Source of the DNA: Haematococcus lacustris
Lineage: Eukaryota > Chlorophyta > Chlorophyceae > Chlamydomonadales > Haematococcaceae
DNA: 64,000 nt
NCBI GenBank assembly: GCA_030144725.1
Contig: JASKMD010000031.1
Span: 10,773,097-10,837,096 of the forward strand
Direction: 5' to 3'
The notes under the pieces are model-generated. The model had not been told where the DNA came from and did no database searches. It saw nothing but the letters and a program-made list of their open reading frames with translations. The translations under genes were made by a program, and so were the position numbers. This document shows, in pieces, positions 11,080 to 22,190 of the stretch. Positions within the stretch are counted from its first letter, which is position 1. Each line of letters starts with the position of its first letter.

Positions 11080-12251
11080 TATAAAACAATAAATATAATT
11101 ATATGTTGGCCGGTCGCTCCCTATTGGCCGCCCTCCACCTCAAGGGGTTCAAGACTCTTTATATTGCAATTCAAGGTGCAAGTCAAGGTGCACAAACAAA
11201 GTTGCACATAGGCTCAAGGCTGGCTATTCGCCCTTGGTGCCTAGGCCTTTGTGCACCTGACCCCAGCATTAGACAACATCAGTGAGGGTGCCCGCTCAAG
11301 CCTTACAAAACGAGCGTGCCACGTGGTCTCGCTAAACAACACCAGCGATGCAACCCAACCACCCCCCTTTGTTTACCTTGCTGACTAACTAATGGAAATG
11401 AAACAGGCACGCACGCAAACGCACATCACAGGTGCTCTATCGTGGAAGGTCTGAACAAGTGCACTACAATGTATGTCATGGCAGCCTGCCCATTAAAAGG
11501 CAACGGCCTACATGGAAGGAAACTGCATGACATGCAACTGCAGAAGATATACAGTGGATCATCACCGGCCAGCAGGGCTCCTGGCATTTAAGGCCTGCCA
11601 CAGGGTGGGCAGAAATCGAATAAACAAACAAAATGCAACCATGGCATTCTATGGAGTGGACTGGTCCTATAAGTATGCAAAAACACAAGCCAGTCCCATG
11701 CCCTAATGGCGGCAACATTTCATTGTGATCGCTGGCAGCGCATATGCACCACTATGTCCGGCGGCATGCGTTCCAAGCTCCTGGCCTGCTACCCGGTCCT
11801 AGAGCGAATGGCCCAGTGCAGCTTATCTGGTGCAATGCCTTGCAGCAGCTGTGTACAGAATGCCAGGTTGATGCTGATCTGTGGTTGTTTGGCTGGCTGG
11901 TGTGATGGCCCAGATGCAAGAGTGAGGTTGTTGCTGTGACACAGCGCCCGGTGACAGCTGCCGAGGCACCTTGCTTGGTGCGCAGCCACTCAGCTGGAGG
12001 CTGGTGGGCGATGCTCTATGCACATGCAGTGCCCTATGAGGTCACATGCTCGTGCAAGCATCCTGTACCCTTCAACGCATTCCATAGATATGGCATTCCA
12101 TGTTTCTCATTCCTCCAGACCCCTCCACCTGCAGCTGCTGCTGCCACCCATCCTGCAGCCTAACATAACTGTGCTGCCACCACCCACACCCTGCATGCCC
12201 CCACGCTGCCCTCCTGCAGCCCCACCCCACCTGCCCTACCCTGCCCTGAGC
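11080..12251. other. Intergenic / probable 3' UTR of the RWP-RK gene
   Basis: No convincing exons. The closing motif of the CCTAG element family recurs at 11105-11119. A minus-strand TGTAA (plus-strand TTACA at 11303-11307), the usual volvocalean polyadenylation signal, could end the RWP-RK transcript, which would give a 3' UTR of about 0.95 kb. Confidence 0.4.
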
Positions 12252-14579
12252 TCACAACTGCAGCAGGTCATCAACACGCAGCGCCCGGGGGCTGTCATTG
12301 GCCAGCATGCTGCCCAGCAAGGCCAGGCCCTGCCCAGGACTGTCCAGCAGCGCCGCCAGACCGCTGGTGAAGGGCCCGTGGGGGAGGTCCCTGGCGCCCT
12401 GCCGCCCTGCTGCCATGTGGGAGGGGGGCTGGCTGGGCCAGGGCAAGCCCAGACAAGCGGGCAGGCTATGGCTGCGCAGCTGCAGGGGGTCCAGCGGCTG
12501 GCAGTGCGTGCTCAGGGGCAGGGGTGCGGTGCAGCAGGAGGGGGAGTCCTGGCCGCAGTCAGGGCCGTCCTCCCAGCCAGTCAACAGGGCCAGGCAGGGG
12601 TCCTCCAGCAGGTCGAACTCAGCAGTGGCAGGGGCGGCCCGCTGGAAGGGGGAGGGTGGCAGTGGGGCCAGGCAGGGGGAGGGGGGGCAGGGGCCTGAGC
12701 AGCTGCCGTGAGGGGAGATCAGGCTGATGCTTGCGGCAGCTGAAGCAGGGGAGACGTCCATGGAGGGAGCATGGGTTTGGGGGAGGCGCAACTGCAGGGC
12801 CGCTAGATTGGGGACAAGGGAGAGGCTGGTGGCAGTGATGGGCGCCGACTGGCTGGTCTTTAGGGGCTGCAGGGAGGGAGCGGCTGGGATGGCCCAGGAG
12901 GGTGTGGGCAGCGGCCGGGGAGTGGCAGCGGGCACATCCAGCAGCGGCAGCGGTCCAGGCTGCATGTCGCTGGCGTAGAGGCTGCTCCCCTTGCCTGCCA
13001 GGAACAGGCCCTGGGTGTTCAGGTCACACCAGGCCTGGTTGCTGGGCGGGGGCTGCCAGGGGAGAGGGCAGGTGGCTGTGGGAGGGCTGGGGTGCCAGCT
13101 GCCTAGGTCAAGCTGGGAGGAGCTGCAGCACCCTTCAGCCGGCCCCCCATTCAGGGTAGGGAGTGGGTCATGGAAGTGTGCACCCGCCAGGACACTGGCC
13201 CAATGCTCTGGGGCAGCCTTGTCCTCCTCCATGCTGGCCTGGCCCGCCAGCTTCAACAGCATGGCACTGCTGTCCCTGCTGCTGCTGCTGCTCAAGCTGC
13301 TGGGGCGGCAGCCAGTGGCAGGGGGGCCGTCAGGCAGGCAGGCAGCGGTGGAGCCAAAGCCCTGTAGCTGCAGCTCAGGGGCAGGCAGCCACTTGCAGGC
13401 TTGGGCAGGGCAGGTGGGTGCAAGGGGAGCAGCAGGCAGCCAGCTGGGCAGCGTAGCGAGGGCACTAGTGACGTTCCCAGCGGAAAGGTGAGGTGCGGGG
13501 GGGGCCAGGGGGGGCAGGTGCAGCAGCCCGGGCCAGCACTGGCTGTCAGGACTTGCGCAGCTCAAGCGCTTGCGATGCGGGGGCAGAGCGGTGGCCGGTG
13601 CAATGGCTTCAAACTTCACTGGGCTGGCGCACTGGTGCTGGGTGGGCTGCCTGAGCCCGGTGGCAGCGCGCCTGGTAGGCCGGCAGGGCACGTCGTCGTC
13701 ATCCGAGCTTTGCGACGCTCGCTTCTTGGGTCGCGAGCTCGGTTTGCGGCGCGGGCTCGGTTTGCTTGGTTTGATGCGTGCCTTGGCCTTGCTAGGACGC
13801 GCTCTGGGTTCCTCGTCTTCGGTGTCATCCTCGCTGCCGCTGCAGTGCGCGGCGTGCTCGGCACCAAAGGGCATCTGGGCGTACGTCAAGCCAGTGCCTA
13901 AAAACATGCGCTGGGCGCGTTTCCACACGCAGCGCCTTAAATACGTCAGGCTGGAGCGAACGGTGTGGTTAGGGTCGCGTTGGACAGCGGCCAGCTCCTC
14001 CTCGATGGCAGCCAGGTGCTCCTGCGCCGCATACATGTCACACAGTGTAAGGAAGGCAGCAGGTGTGTGTGTAACTCACAAGGCAGGACCAGGGCCGAGT
14101 ACAGGCTGTTGCCAGGCATGGTCAGAATCAGAACCAGCTGCATTAGTTGGCAGCAATGTGCAGCTGGTTGATCAGGCCTTGTGCTGCAGCCACACAGCTG
14201 GTAGAAGTCCTAGCCAGGCAGGCGGTAGAGGAAGTGGCCCACAGCTCACCTGCTGCAGGTGTTGCTCCTTGAGTGGCTGGAACAGGAGGAAGGACTTGAG
14301 CTGGTGCAGGCTGGCAATCTTCCTGTGCGGCCACCTCGTCATGTTCAGCTTGATGCACATTGTCTTCAACGATGCCACCGACACGCCCAGCTCAGCCGCT
14401 GCCTGGAGTCGCGGGTGGTGGAACACCTGCGCTTGCATACACGGAAATAGCGCCGGGGTGAGTTGACGAAGATGGTGTGCGAGCTGCGAGCAGACAGCAG
14501 GTGGCGAGATGCAGGCTTCTCTAGCCTTGTTAGGCATGCCCCGTGCAGGCGCACTGCCCGGCCTTTGACCCGTTCGCAC
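12252..14579 (-). CDS. RWP-RK domain transcription factor
   Basis: Two minus-strand exons, 14579-14250 and 14021-12252, joined in frame (donor GTGAGC after LQQ, acceptor GCGCAG before EHLAAIEEEL); the stop TGA is at 12254-12252. The first exon encodes the RWP-RK DNA-binding motif: FHHPRLQAAAELGVSVASLK, then TMCIKLNMTRWPHRKIASL, with the RWPxRK core. A short helical stretch follows (EHLAAIEEELAAVQRD), then a basic, Ser-rich segment (SKAKARIKPSKPSPRRKPS, KKRASQSSDDDD) that looks like a nuclear localisation signal, and about 430 residues of Pro/Ser/Leu-rich low-complexity sequence suited to a transactivation region. RWP-RK proteins regulate nitrogen responses and gamete or sex programmes in green algae; which role applies here is not visible. 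The start at 14579 is the first Met in frame; an upstream exon is possible. Confidence 0.75.
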
Positions 14580-16268
14580 CCCTGAGCCACGGCAGCGCTA
14601 GTTCGGTGGTCGCACCTTGCGCAGATCAGCTAACGATAGCCTGCGTGCTTCAGAGGACATGGCGGGGTGTAGCTTGTCGCTTGTGCCCGGGTGGCGACTG
14701 GTGCAGCTGGTGCTTCGGTGCTTAGTTGGTGCCTCTAAGATAGAGCCGAACGTTTCAGTGCCGGTATGGGCGTCCACTAGACGGTCGCGGCCCGGCGTGG
14801 AAAAGCAAAGCCGCTTGCTGGAGCTGCAGCTGCTCTACGGCCGAAAGCTTGTATTGGCTGCAGTCGGTGATTATAGAAACAAGTCGAGCGAATAGAAGGC
14901 AGTCACTGAAAAGCGAAGCCAAAATTGAATTCAAAGGCAGGTCAAAGATTTGATTGCGGGCACCATATGGTCTGGCAACATTGCGCTGGTCACAGGGCAG
15001 TAAAAATAGTAGATGAGATGCGCCTACCATATGTTGGGGAGCACAGCAGGGCTACAGGCTGTGAGTCACGGTGGGTCAGGATCACATGACCAGGGTCACA
15101 TGGCCATTAGACAGGGTCACATGGCCGCCGGGTTGGTCGGGCGGTACAAAGGTGTTCTTTTAGCCCAAACCACCACATGCTGCCGCAATCGCGCCAACAG
15201 TTCTGGCGTAACACATGGCATCACCAACGAATTGGACTAGGCATCCCGCAGCAGTCATACGGGCTCTGTTCCTCTTGTCCCTCGCATGTTGACCGGTCAG
15301 TTTTGGCCGGTTTGCGGCCCAGTGCAGCATTTCGTCTACCGTAGCACCACATCACGCTCCTTGCTGTGGGTCTGTAAGGTGGCACGAGCCGCTGTCCCTC
15401 ACTGCAGCCGCTGTCCCTGGTCGCTGGTGCTGTGTGGTGGGTCTAGGAGAAGGTGGAAAGGAAGTGGTGCGGCAAGGAGGCGACAAGGCGGGCCAGGGCG
15501 GAGCGGGGTCTGCTAGATTGGCGACGAAGCCCGCTCTGCTGGTTCCTGGTGTACGGCCAGCTGAGCAAGACTTCGCTGCGGACGCGGTACCGTTAGGCCC
15601 GACCGATACATGGCCCTATTTATCATTGCTTGTTTGACCTTATTATTACATGCACGAAGTGAGCCAACTCCTGAACCCCACAGCCCTCATGCTACACCAA
15701 AATAAAGCATGAGTTGGAATCGAACCGGGCTGCGAGCTCATCATTGCAAAGGCTACTGACAGTGTGCCTAATGCGCACTTCAGCTCAGCCTTCTGGTGTG
15801 TGTGCCTGTGCCAGTGCCTGTGCCTGCGCCACACACAACCCCTTTGTGAGGGGTATATTGTTTTTTTATGTTGGGTTTGTCTTGAGCTGTAGCTGGCTAT
15901 TGCTGCAACTGGCGCTGCCACTTGCGCAACCAGGGCTTGTCGGGTATCTCCACCCAATCCTGGCCTGGCTGGCCTGGCTTTGGCATGGCTGGGCGGTTAG
16001 TCCAGTAGCACAGCTCAGTGGGACGTGGCCCTGGGCCGACTGCACAGCGGCGAATGTGGGTGTGGGTGCACATGGGTGTGGGAGATGCATGACGTCAATT
16101 CATGTGTCATGTCATGTGGGATATGCTCATGTCATGCACATGTGTAGGGTTGGGTCAGGCGTTCCCAACTACCTGAAAACCACCCCCCTGTGATACGAAG
16201 CCCGTATCTCCGCAGCCACTCAGTCAAAAATATATGTAAACAGTGCTTTGAACAGAGGAGAGTCATAT
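14580..16268. other. Intergenic, no gene recognised
   Basis: Upstream of the RWP-RK gene. There are short open frames but none with recognisable similarity or good splice support. A repeated GGGTCACATGGCC-type string occurs near 15085-15130. A 24-bp sequence at 15658-15681 recurs at 19766-19789. Confidence 0.45.
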
Positions 16269-17119
16269 CTACGAAATGGCAGACGCAGCAAAAACTATCT
16301 CGCTCTCAGCGGTGCACAGTGCATGTCCAAAGATAAAGCATTTGAATTCATGCGATTTCGCCACATGCGAGGCGCGCCGCACTAGCACGCTTCGCCACGC
16401 TGTTGTGAGTGGCACCTGCAACACGCAGCAGCAGTCGGAACATGTTTTGCTTTTGGCATGTGGACGCGACGACGGCAGTCGTGACGACTGGATACCACTA
16501 TGAGCTTTTGGAGCTGCTGCTGGCGCTAGTGCATTACCGGCTGCTCTACTACGCTTAAACAAGGTGCTAGGTGCAGTACGTGGTGTTGTCTCACCTTGCT
16601 TTGCTGCCCTCGACTTGTTAGCTGCAGGTGCCCCACGCTTACGGGACGTGCTTGCCGCTGCCAGCTGTTGCTGCTGCTGAGGGGGTGCACCAGCAGGCTC
16701 AGCCAGCTCAGGGGTGGTGCCTGCAGGTGTCAGCTGCTGCTGAGGGGGCGCAGCTGCGGCAAGCTTCCCACGGATGTGGGTGCACACGTGGCTCAGTAGC
16801 TTGGGTACCCTCCAGCTCGTGTGTACCTCCTGCTTGTGAAACTGCATGCCACCTGCTGCAAAGCCGTGTGCTCACCCTGCAGGCTTTGGTGTGCTGCCTG
16901 CAGGTCGCCTAGGTCGCCCTGCAACCCATCCACTGTGCCCATAAGGGACTGCTCCACATCCCTCAACCGCTGCACCTCAGCCTGCAGATCACGGTTTGTC
17001 GCTTGTGCCGTACAAGCTGCAGCCTTGATGTTGTTAGGGCAATGCAGATTGCCAGCCCTTGGCGACTTGTTTAGTGCATTGAGCTGGGCGCTCTTTGCCT
17101 TGCTTAATCTCTTCTTCAT
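16269..17119 (-). CDS. Possible coiled-coil protein fragment (two overlapping frames)
   Basis: Minus-strand open reading from 17119 gives MKKRLSKAKSAQLNALNKS followed by a heptad-like helix, RDLQAEVQRLRDVEQSLMG and LQAAHQSLQGEHTALQQ. It then changes frame near 16850 into a Gln/Pro/Ala-rich, basic segment (SRKRGAPAANKSRAAKQ) that stays open to 16269. The frame change needs an implausibly short intron, so it is either a frameshifted pseudogene or a mis-modelled splice. It lies within the 15.66-19.79 kb segment bounded by direct repeats. I do not recognise a family. Confidence 0.3.
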
Positions 17120-18197
17120 GGTTAGGGTGGTCAGGGTGATGGGGGGTGAAGGATACAGAGATGGGTGAAGGAGAGGTAGGGGGGAGATGGGTGAAGGAGA
17201 GGTAGGGGGGAGGAGGCGAGGAGAAGGAGAGGTAGGAGGGAGGAGGCTGATGGCAGGCTGGGCTGCTGGGAGGAGGGGCTACTGGGGGCTGGGCTGGGTA
17301 GACGAGGTTGGGAGATGGTGGGTAAAGCTGTGTTGGTGGGGGCCACGTGGCGAAGTTGTAAGCCAAGCTCGGTCGTCTCCTCGTGCACCTGTAGCCATCA
17401 GCATGTGTACCTTGTAAGGGGTCAATCTTGACACTCACAGACCCAATGATTGAGTTGCATAGTGCCACGGACGCGTTGTTGAGTATGCTATAACAAATTC
17501 GAGTGAGGCCAGGCTGTTTGTTCAATGGTTGAAAACATAAAGCGGATCATAGTTGGAGGGGGTGACTAGTCCCTACTGTGCCGCCCACCATTATAGCGAT
17601 ACAGCGCTGCCACACTCGAATTCGGGTTTCTTCACATCCTCGCCAAGCGGCCTGCACCATCAGGAAGCTTGCGCAGCCATGTTTGCTAGACTTCGGTGGT
17701 GTGCGCCACCGACATGTCGTGCATCGCTAACGGATAGCCAAGGACGTAGCTTACCGGTGTACCTAACCACGGTCTGCGATTGGGACACATTCGGGGTCAC
17801 ATGTGGCTGCCCGCATCGAAAGACTCCGGTGGCAATTCCAGTCTTACATTAAACGCGCAATATCACATCGCAGCAGACGCAACAAACGTTACATCAAAAG
17901 ATTGAGTAGGTGGGCTGCAGTTGCATGAAGATTGCCAACCCCATGTTGGGAACGCCTGAGGTTGGGTCAATGCTTACCTGGTGATGTTGTTGATGCTTGT
18001 TAAGCACATCAGGCCCCGGACTTGGGAACGCTTTGCCATGCTTTTCACTGGCCGCAGCCACCTGCATGGACACATGGGGCAATGCACATTTGTAAGATGT
18101 TTCATCTTGACCCTACCTAGTCACCTTGACTCCACCACCTCCCAACCCTGCCAACCCCTCACCTTGACCCTATCCTCAACCCCCTCACCTGAAGGAC
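17120..18197. other. No clear gene; G/A-rich minisatellite at 17150-17260
   Basis: An AGATGGGTGAAGGAGAGGTA-type repeat occupies about 17150-17260. The minus strand is open from 17525 (start MNKQPGLTRICYSI) but turns into Pro/Ser repeat translation. Nothing firm was recognised. Confidence 0.4.
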
Positions 18198-19683
18198 TCA
18201 GGCGGCGAGCTTTTGGCGGCGAGGGTCAGGCAGCAATGCATCCCACCGGCTGGCCACCTGCAGCCACCATAAACACAACCAAGGCACCTCAGCGGCTGTA
18301 GCTGACAGCACACATGGCAGGCACAAGGCAGTTGACAACACACATGGCAAGTGACTGAGCACCATAGGCTGGTACCTGACTGTAAGCAGCACTGACCTTG
18401 CTGTTTGGAGGCCCTTCAATGTAGTGGCCCGGCCTCGCTGGGTCAGGTAGGGCACCGTTCCTGAACCTGTTCAAGGAGGTCACCCCCTGCTCCGTCAGCA
18501 CCCCCAGCATGCCGGCGTCACTAATCAAGCCGTAGAGGCCCCGGGTGTCGATGAAGATGTGCCGAGCCTGGCACTTGCTGGTGGGGGTGAGGGCATAGGG
18601 AGTGGGGGGGCGTGGGGGCCTGGTCACCAGGTTGGTGGGCTCAGCCTGCTCCCAAGGCACCATATCCAGCTGCCAGGCTGCCATGGCTGCCTCCACCTCT
18701 CTGGTGGTGTGCACCGCATGGCGCAGCAGCCGGCCACGGTTTGCTGGATCCTCCACCCAGTCATCATCCACCTTCTCACCCTCCCCCAGCCCCAGCAGGC
18801 CCCGCTGCAAAGCCACCTCAGCCTGCATGGCTGCAGTCACTACCATCCCACCCTCCCCCACCAGCCAGGTGACCTCTAAGCCGCACACCATACGGCGCAC
18901 GTAGGTGCACTGCCGCTTGGACCAGGCTGGCAGGTGCCCACCAACCAGCCCCCTCACCCCGAATCGGCGCTGGTGCTCGTTGGTGCCCAGCAGGACCTTG
19001 GCCCCGGCCAGGGACACTGACTTCTTCAGCCTGCCAGCGAAGAGAAGCGTGAGCATGTTGCTGAAAGCTGTCTCCAGCTGCTTGCCGACGTGGTCCACCA
19101 TGTTGGTGTCGGACAGGTGGCGGGGGATAGCTTCGAGGCGGGCACACAGGTCGGGGTGCGCGGCCAGCACGGCAGCGACTGCTGCACTCGGCTGAGTGCC
19201 CTCGCCGTCTCCGGGCAGGCCGCGGCACAGCTGCAGGAACAGATTCCTGCAGCTCAGGTCAGGGATGTCTGCTGCGGAGACTGGGATGTCTGTGTCCGTG
19301 TATGACAGTGGCTGGCCTTGCGCGTCAAGCTGGTTGGCTACGTGCAGGGTAAACAAGCCGCGCACGAGGAAGCCCAACAGCAGGCTGCCAATCACCCCCC
19401 GCTCGCTGATGTCCTTCACACGTGGGCGCACAGCCTTGTCAAGGAAGGCGTCCCAAAGCGCTTGCGGGAGGTGGTCGGTGAGGTGGGCTAACTTGGCCTT
19501 TCTTGCGTGGAACGTATTGTCCCTGCTGCGGGCAGCGCGGGCCTCTCCTGAAGCCTTCCTTTTGCGCTGTGCCTCGGTCAAGTCGGGTTGGCCTGCCTCG
19601 TCGCGGTCAACTATGTCGAAGTCGGGGTCCTCCGGCACTGCTCTAGGCCCACCCACACCGGTTCGTCTCTTCTTCCTCGCCAT
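18198..19683 (-). CDS. Fanzor-like N-terminal-half protein (455 aa), RuvC domain absent
   Basis: Intact two-exon minus-strand gene: exon 1 19683-18376 (436 codons, Met at 19683 followed by ARKKRRTG, a likely nuclear signal), exon 2 18257-18198 ending PRRQKLAA and a stop. It encodes a charged N-terminus, a helical region (LLLGFLVRGLFTLHVANQLD, then NMVDHVGKQLETAFSNML, LLFAGRLKKSVSL, WSKRQCTYVRRMVCGLE) and a C-terminal ALTPTSKCQARHIFIDTRGL. That last segment lines up with FTLTPKARVGVHFIKVDSR of the Fanzor copy at 57.8 kb, where it precedes the RuvC part. The helical region fits the recognition lobe of Fanzor/TnpB-type nucleases. No RuvC motif follows on the minus strand. It is divergent from, and 0.7 kb from, Fanzor relic A. 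The gene structure is well supported; the family link is inference from short motifs. Confidence 0.6.
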
Positions 19684-19914
19684 AAACAATAGCACTAAGT
19701 AAGTAAGTAACAATAGTACTAAGGATTTTCGTGCTTGTCACACACATGTCCACATGGTTGTTTCAAGTGAGCCAACTCCTGAACCCCACGAAGTGAGCCA
19801 ACCTTGATGAAAATGGCGGGCTGATGGATTTGCCGGTCCCAGCCTAACCCTAACCCAGCCCTCTGCGCGCCCACCCCTTCTACATCGCGATCAGTGCAGG
19901 AGAGATTGTAACTC

Positions 19915-20067
19915 TCGGTGGCTCGGATTCCTAGAAAAACCTAGAATTCTAGGCTAGAAGAAAAGAATCCTAGGCCAATAGAAAAGGATTCTAGGCGAGA
20001 AGAAGCACCTAGAAGTCTAGGCTAGGAGCTAGAAATCTAGGACTAGAATTGTAGATTGGTCGGTCGC
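19915..20067. repeat. CCTAG-rich short element, second copy
   Basis: Opens GGTGGCTCGGATTCCTAG and closes TTGGTCGGTCGCTTCC, the same ends as the element at 6411-6556, but with a different number and arrangement of internal CCTAGAA/TTCTAGG palindromes. This is consistent with a small non-autonomous mobile repeat. It lies in the divergent interval between the Fanzor-N-like gene and Fanzor relic A. Confidence 0.6.
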
Positions 20068-21383
20068 TTCCTACTTGCTACTCACAATAACCACTTGGGC
20101 ACTGTGGTGCTTGACCATCACATCAGCCAGGGGCATCTGCTTTGGTCATGTGTGTGCCGTTATTCATGTGCATGCCGCTAATGGGTAATGCCCTTCCCAG
20201 GCTGTTCGTGTGTGGCCGCCAAGCAGCACCACCACCACCTCTTGGGCACAACGTCAGCAGGCTTCCTTTCAGGACACTCTGCAGCATGCGCCATGCGGTG
20301 CATGTGTGCCAGTGGCTGGAGCAGAGGCAGCAGCCTCCAACGTCACCTGCGCCAGGGCATTCAAAGCGTGGCAGGCACACGGATGGCCCTTGGACCCTCA
20401 CCAGCCCACCACCCTTCACACTCACCCCCATGGCCAGGGTAGGCAGCCACTTCATCATGCTAGCCAGCACAACGCGCCATGGGGTGTGCACTCAGCTGGG
20501 CCTGACCAGGGAGCCGCATGCAGCCTTCACTACCACTGCAGCGACTTCTGATGGCAGCGACTAGAGCGCTGGCAGTCCGCACTAGGGCGAGCTGGTTGCC
20601 TGCTGGCTGCTGCCATCGCGCTATGCCCTGCGAGACCCACTGGCACGGGTGGTTCAACACAGGCAAGCTGGCCAACCTGGATTTTGAGTTTGACAGGTCG
20701 GTGGAGACGGACGATGTCAGCGTGTATGCGCACTACACACGCCCCCTCCCCAGCCCTCCTCCCCCACCTCAGCCGCAGGCCCGTCCACCAGCAACAGTTC
20801 CCCAGAGGCAGCAGCAGGTGTAGCAGCAGAGGCCCTTGTGGTGGATTCCCCCACATCGGTAGGTCGTAGCTGAGCAAATCCTAGCCACACAAACTGGGGT
20901 GGCCATCGACCCCGGCGTCACCCAGACAGGCAGTGAGGTCTCTGGGGTGTGGGACGAGATATTAGGCCAGCTGGCAGCAGACCAGGTGGCCCGGTGGAAG
21001 CTGACCAAGGGCCAGAGGGGGCAGGTCAGCGGCCTGAACAACGCCCGCCGCGATACCAAGCGGTGGCTAGCACCAATCCAGCCCCACCTGATGCACCTGG
21101 CAGCAACCAGCACAGCCGGCACAGCCTGCGGTGTACAAGCGGGTGGTGGGATAGCATGAAGTTCGATGGTAGTTGACTGTGCCATGCCTAACTTGGTGCC
21201 ACCATGTCAGCCACCCTGTGTGCCTTGTGTGCATGACTGCAGCTGGAGGAGAGGAGGCGGTATGGGAGTGCCACCGTTATGTGCTGCAGGTGGTGGTGGT
21301 GTTTGGTGCAGTTGGCATTGGCACCCGGGAGGCTGGGGTGCAGACGCGGTGCTTCGAGCCTGCTGCAAGGCGGTGTGCGAGCT

Positions 21384-21411
21384 CAGGGTTAGGGTTAGGG
21401 TTAGGGTTAGA
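21384..21411 (+). repeat. Interstitial TTAGGG telomere-like repeat
   Basis: About four perfect TTAGGG units inside Fanzor relic A. A sequence of about 30 bp starting CTGCTGCAAGG is present on both sides (21360-21389 and 21412-21441), so the repeat is bounded by a duplication. Confidence 0.85.
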
Positions 21412-21629
21412 CTGCTGCAAGGTGGTGTGCGGGCTCAGGGTGTGCGTGCGGGTCCAGCTGCGGGCCAGGGTGGTGCTAGTCCCGCGGGTCCTGCACCAGC
21501 CAGTTCAGCTCAGCACTTAATGGCCATCAGCCCAACAGTGAGAAAAGGCCTACAGGCTAGAAGCCGCCAGCAGGACAGGATCACCGGCTGCCTTGTCTAG
21601 CATAGAGCCAGCAGTGTCACCAGCCAGTG

Positions 21630-21835
21630 GTTTGATTTGGCTGTCGGTTGACGAGCCGGCCAAACAAAAACGATACAGCGTGAGTGGACGCGCTGGCGTC
21701 TACATAACCAGACCCACTACTCATCTCTATTTTTAAGGCCTCCAAATTTCAGAACGACTTTCGATCTTACCACACAGTGAGTCGCGCTCGACATTTTTCA
21801 TCTTGCCCCCTTATTTTTTTATGTAGATGTAGATG
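21630..21835. mobile_element. 206-bp insertion with 25-bp target duplication in Fanzor relic A
   Basis: The 25-bp segment at 21605-21629 (GAGCCAGCAGTGTCACCAGC and onward) is repeated with one change at 21836-21860. Comparison with copy D, which has a single copy (GAGCCAGCAGCGTGACCAGC near 59052), shows that the 206 bp between are an insertion. The insert is AT-richer than its surroundings and has no open frame; its source is unknown. Confidence 0.7.
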
Positions 21836-22190
21836 GAGCCAGCAATGTCACCAGCCAGTGCCAGGCCTAGTGCCTGGTAGTGGCCCCACGCCCCCACAGC
21901 CCCCATGTAGCCACACAGCCAAAAGATTCAGAGCCAGGGCCCAGCACTCCCCTGCCGGCCAGGTGCAGTTGAGCCAACCCAGCCCAGCAAGGGCAAAGGC
22001 AGACGCAGTGGCAAGGCTGCCAAACCCACACCAGCACCGCAGCCAGGCAGGTGGGTAGACTGGGACTGCAGTGCAGCATCGAACATGCAGCGCACGGAGG
22101 AGAGCAGGTGGCGCCCGCTGGAGATGTGCTCATGAGCTGACCTGCCTGAGCTCCCAACCAAGGGCAGGGAGTACCCAGGCCTGGGCTGCT

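Larger units (their letters stand above)
15658..19789 (+). repeat. 24-bp direct repeats at 15658-15681 and 19766-19789
   Basis: Identical copies of a sequence opening AGTGAGCCAACTCCTG lie about 4.1 kb apart on the same strand, bracketing the minus-strand coiled-coil ORFs and the Fanzor-N-like gene. The right copy is followed at once by a partial repeat (GAAGTGAGCCAAC, 19790). They could mark the edges of a mobile segment, but no terminal inverted repeats were found. Confidence 0.5.
20398..22190 (+). pseudogene. Fanzor (TnpB-like) RuvC-half relic, copy A
   Basis: Broken plus-strand copy of the nuclease at 57.7-59.5 kb. Visible pieces in order: FTLTPMARVGSHFIM, WHGWFNTGKLANLDFEFDR, DDVSVYAHYTRPLP, a RuvC-I block VAIDPGVTQTGSEVSGVW (Asp codon 20908-20910), LTKGQRGQVSGLNNARRDTK, VVVVFGAVGIGT (RuvC-II position), and a RuvC-III-like block WVDWDCSAASNMQRTEESRW at about 22045-22110, followed by KGREYPGLG. 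Stops, frame changes and two insertions (a telomere-like repeat at about 21390-21411 and a 206-bp insertion at 21630-21835) break it. The conserved 3' block of copies B-D is not recognisable here. Confidence 0.75.
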
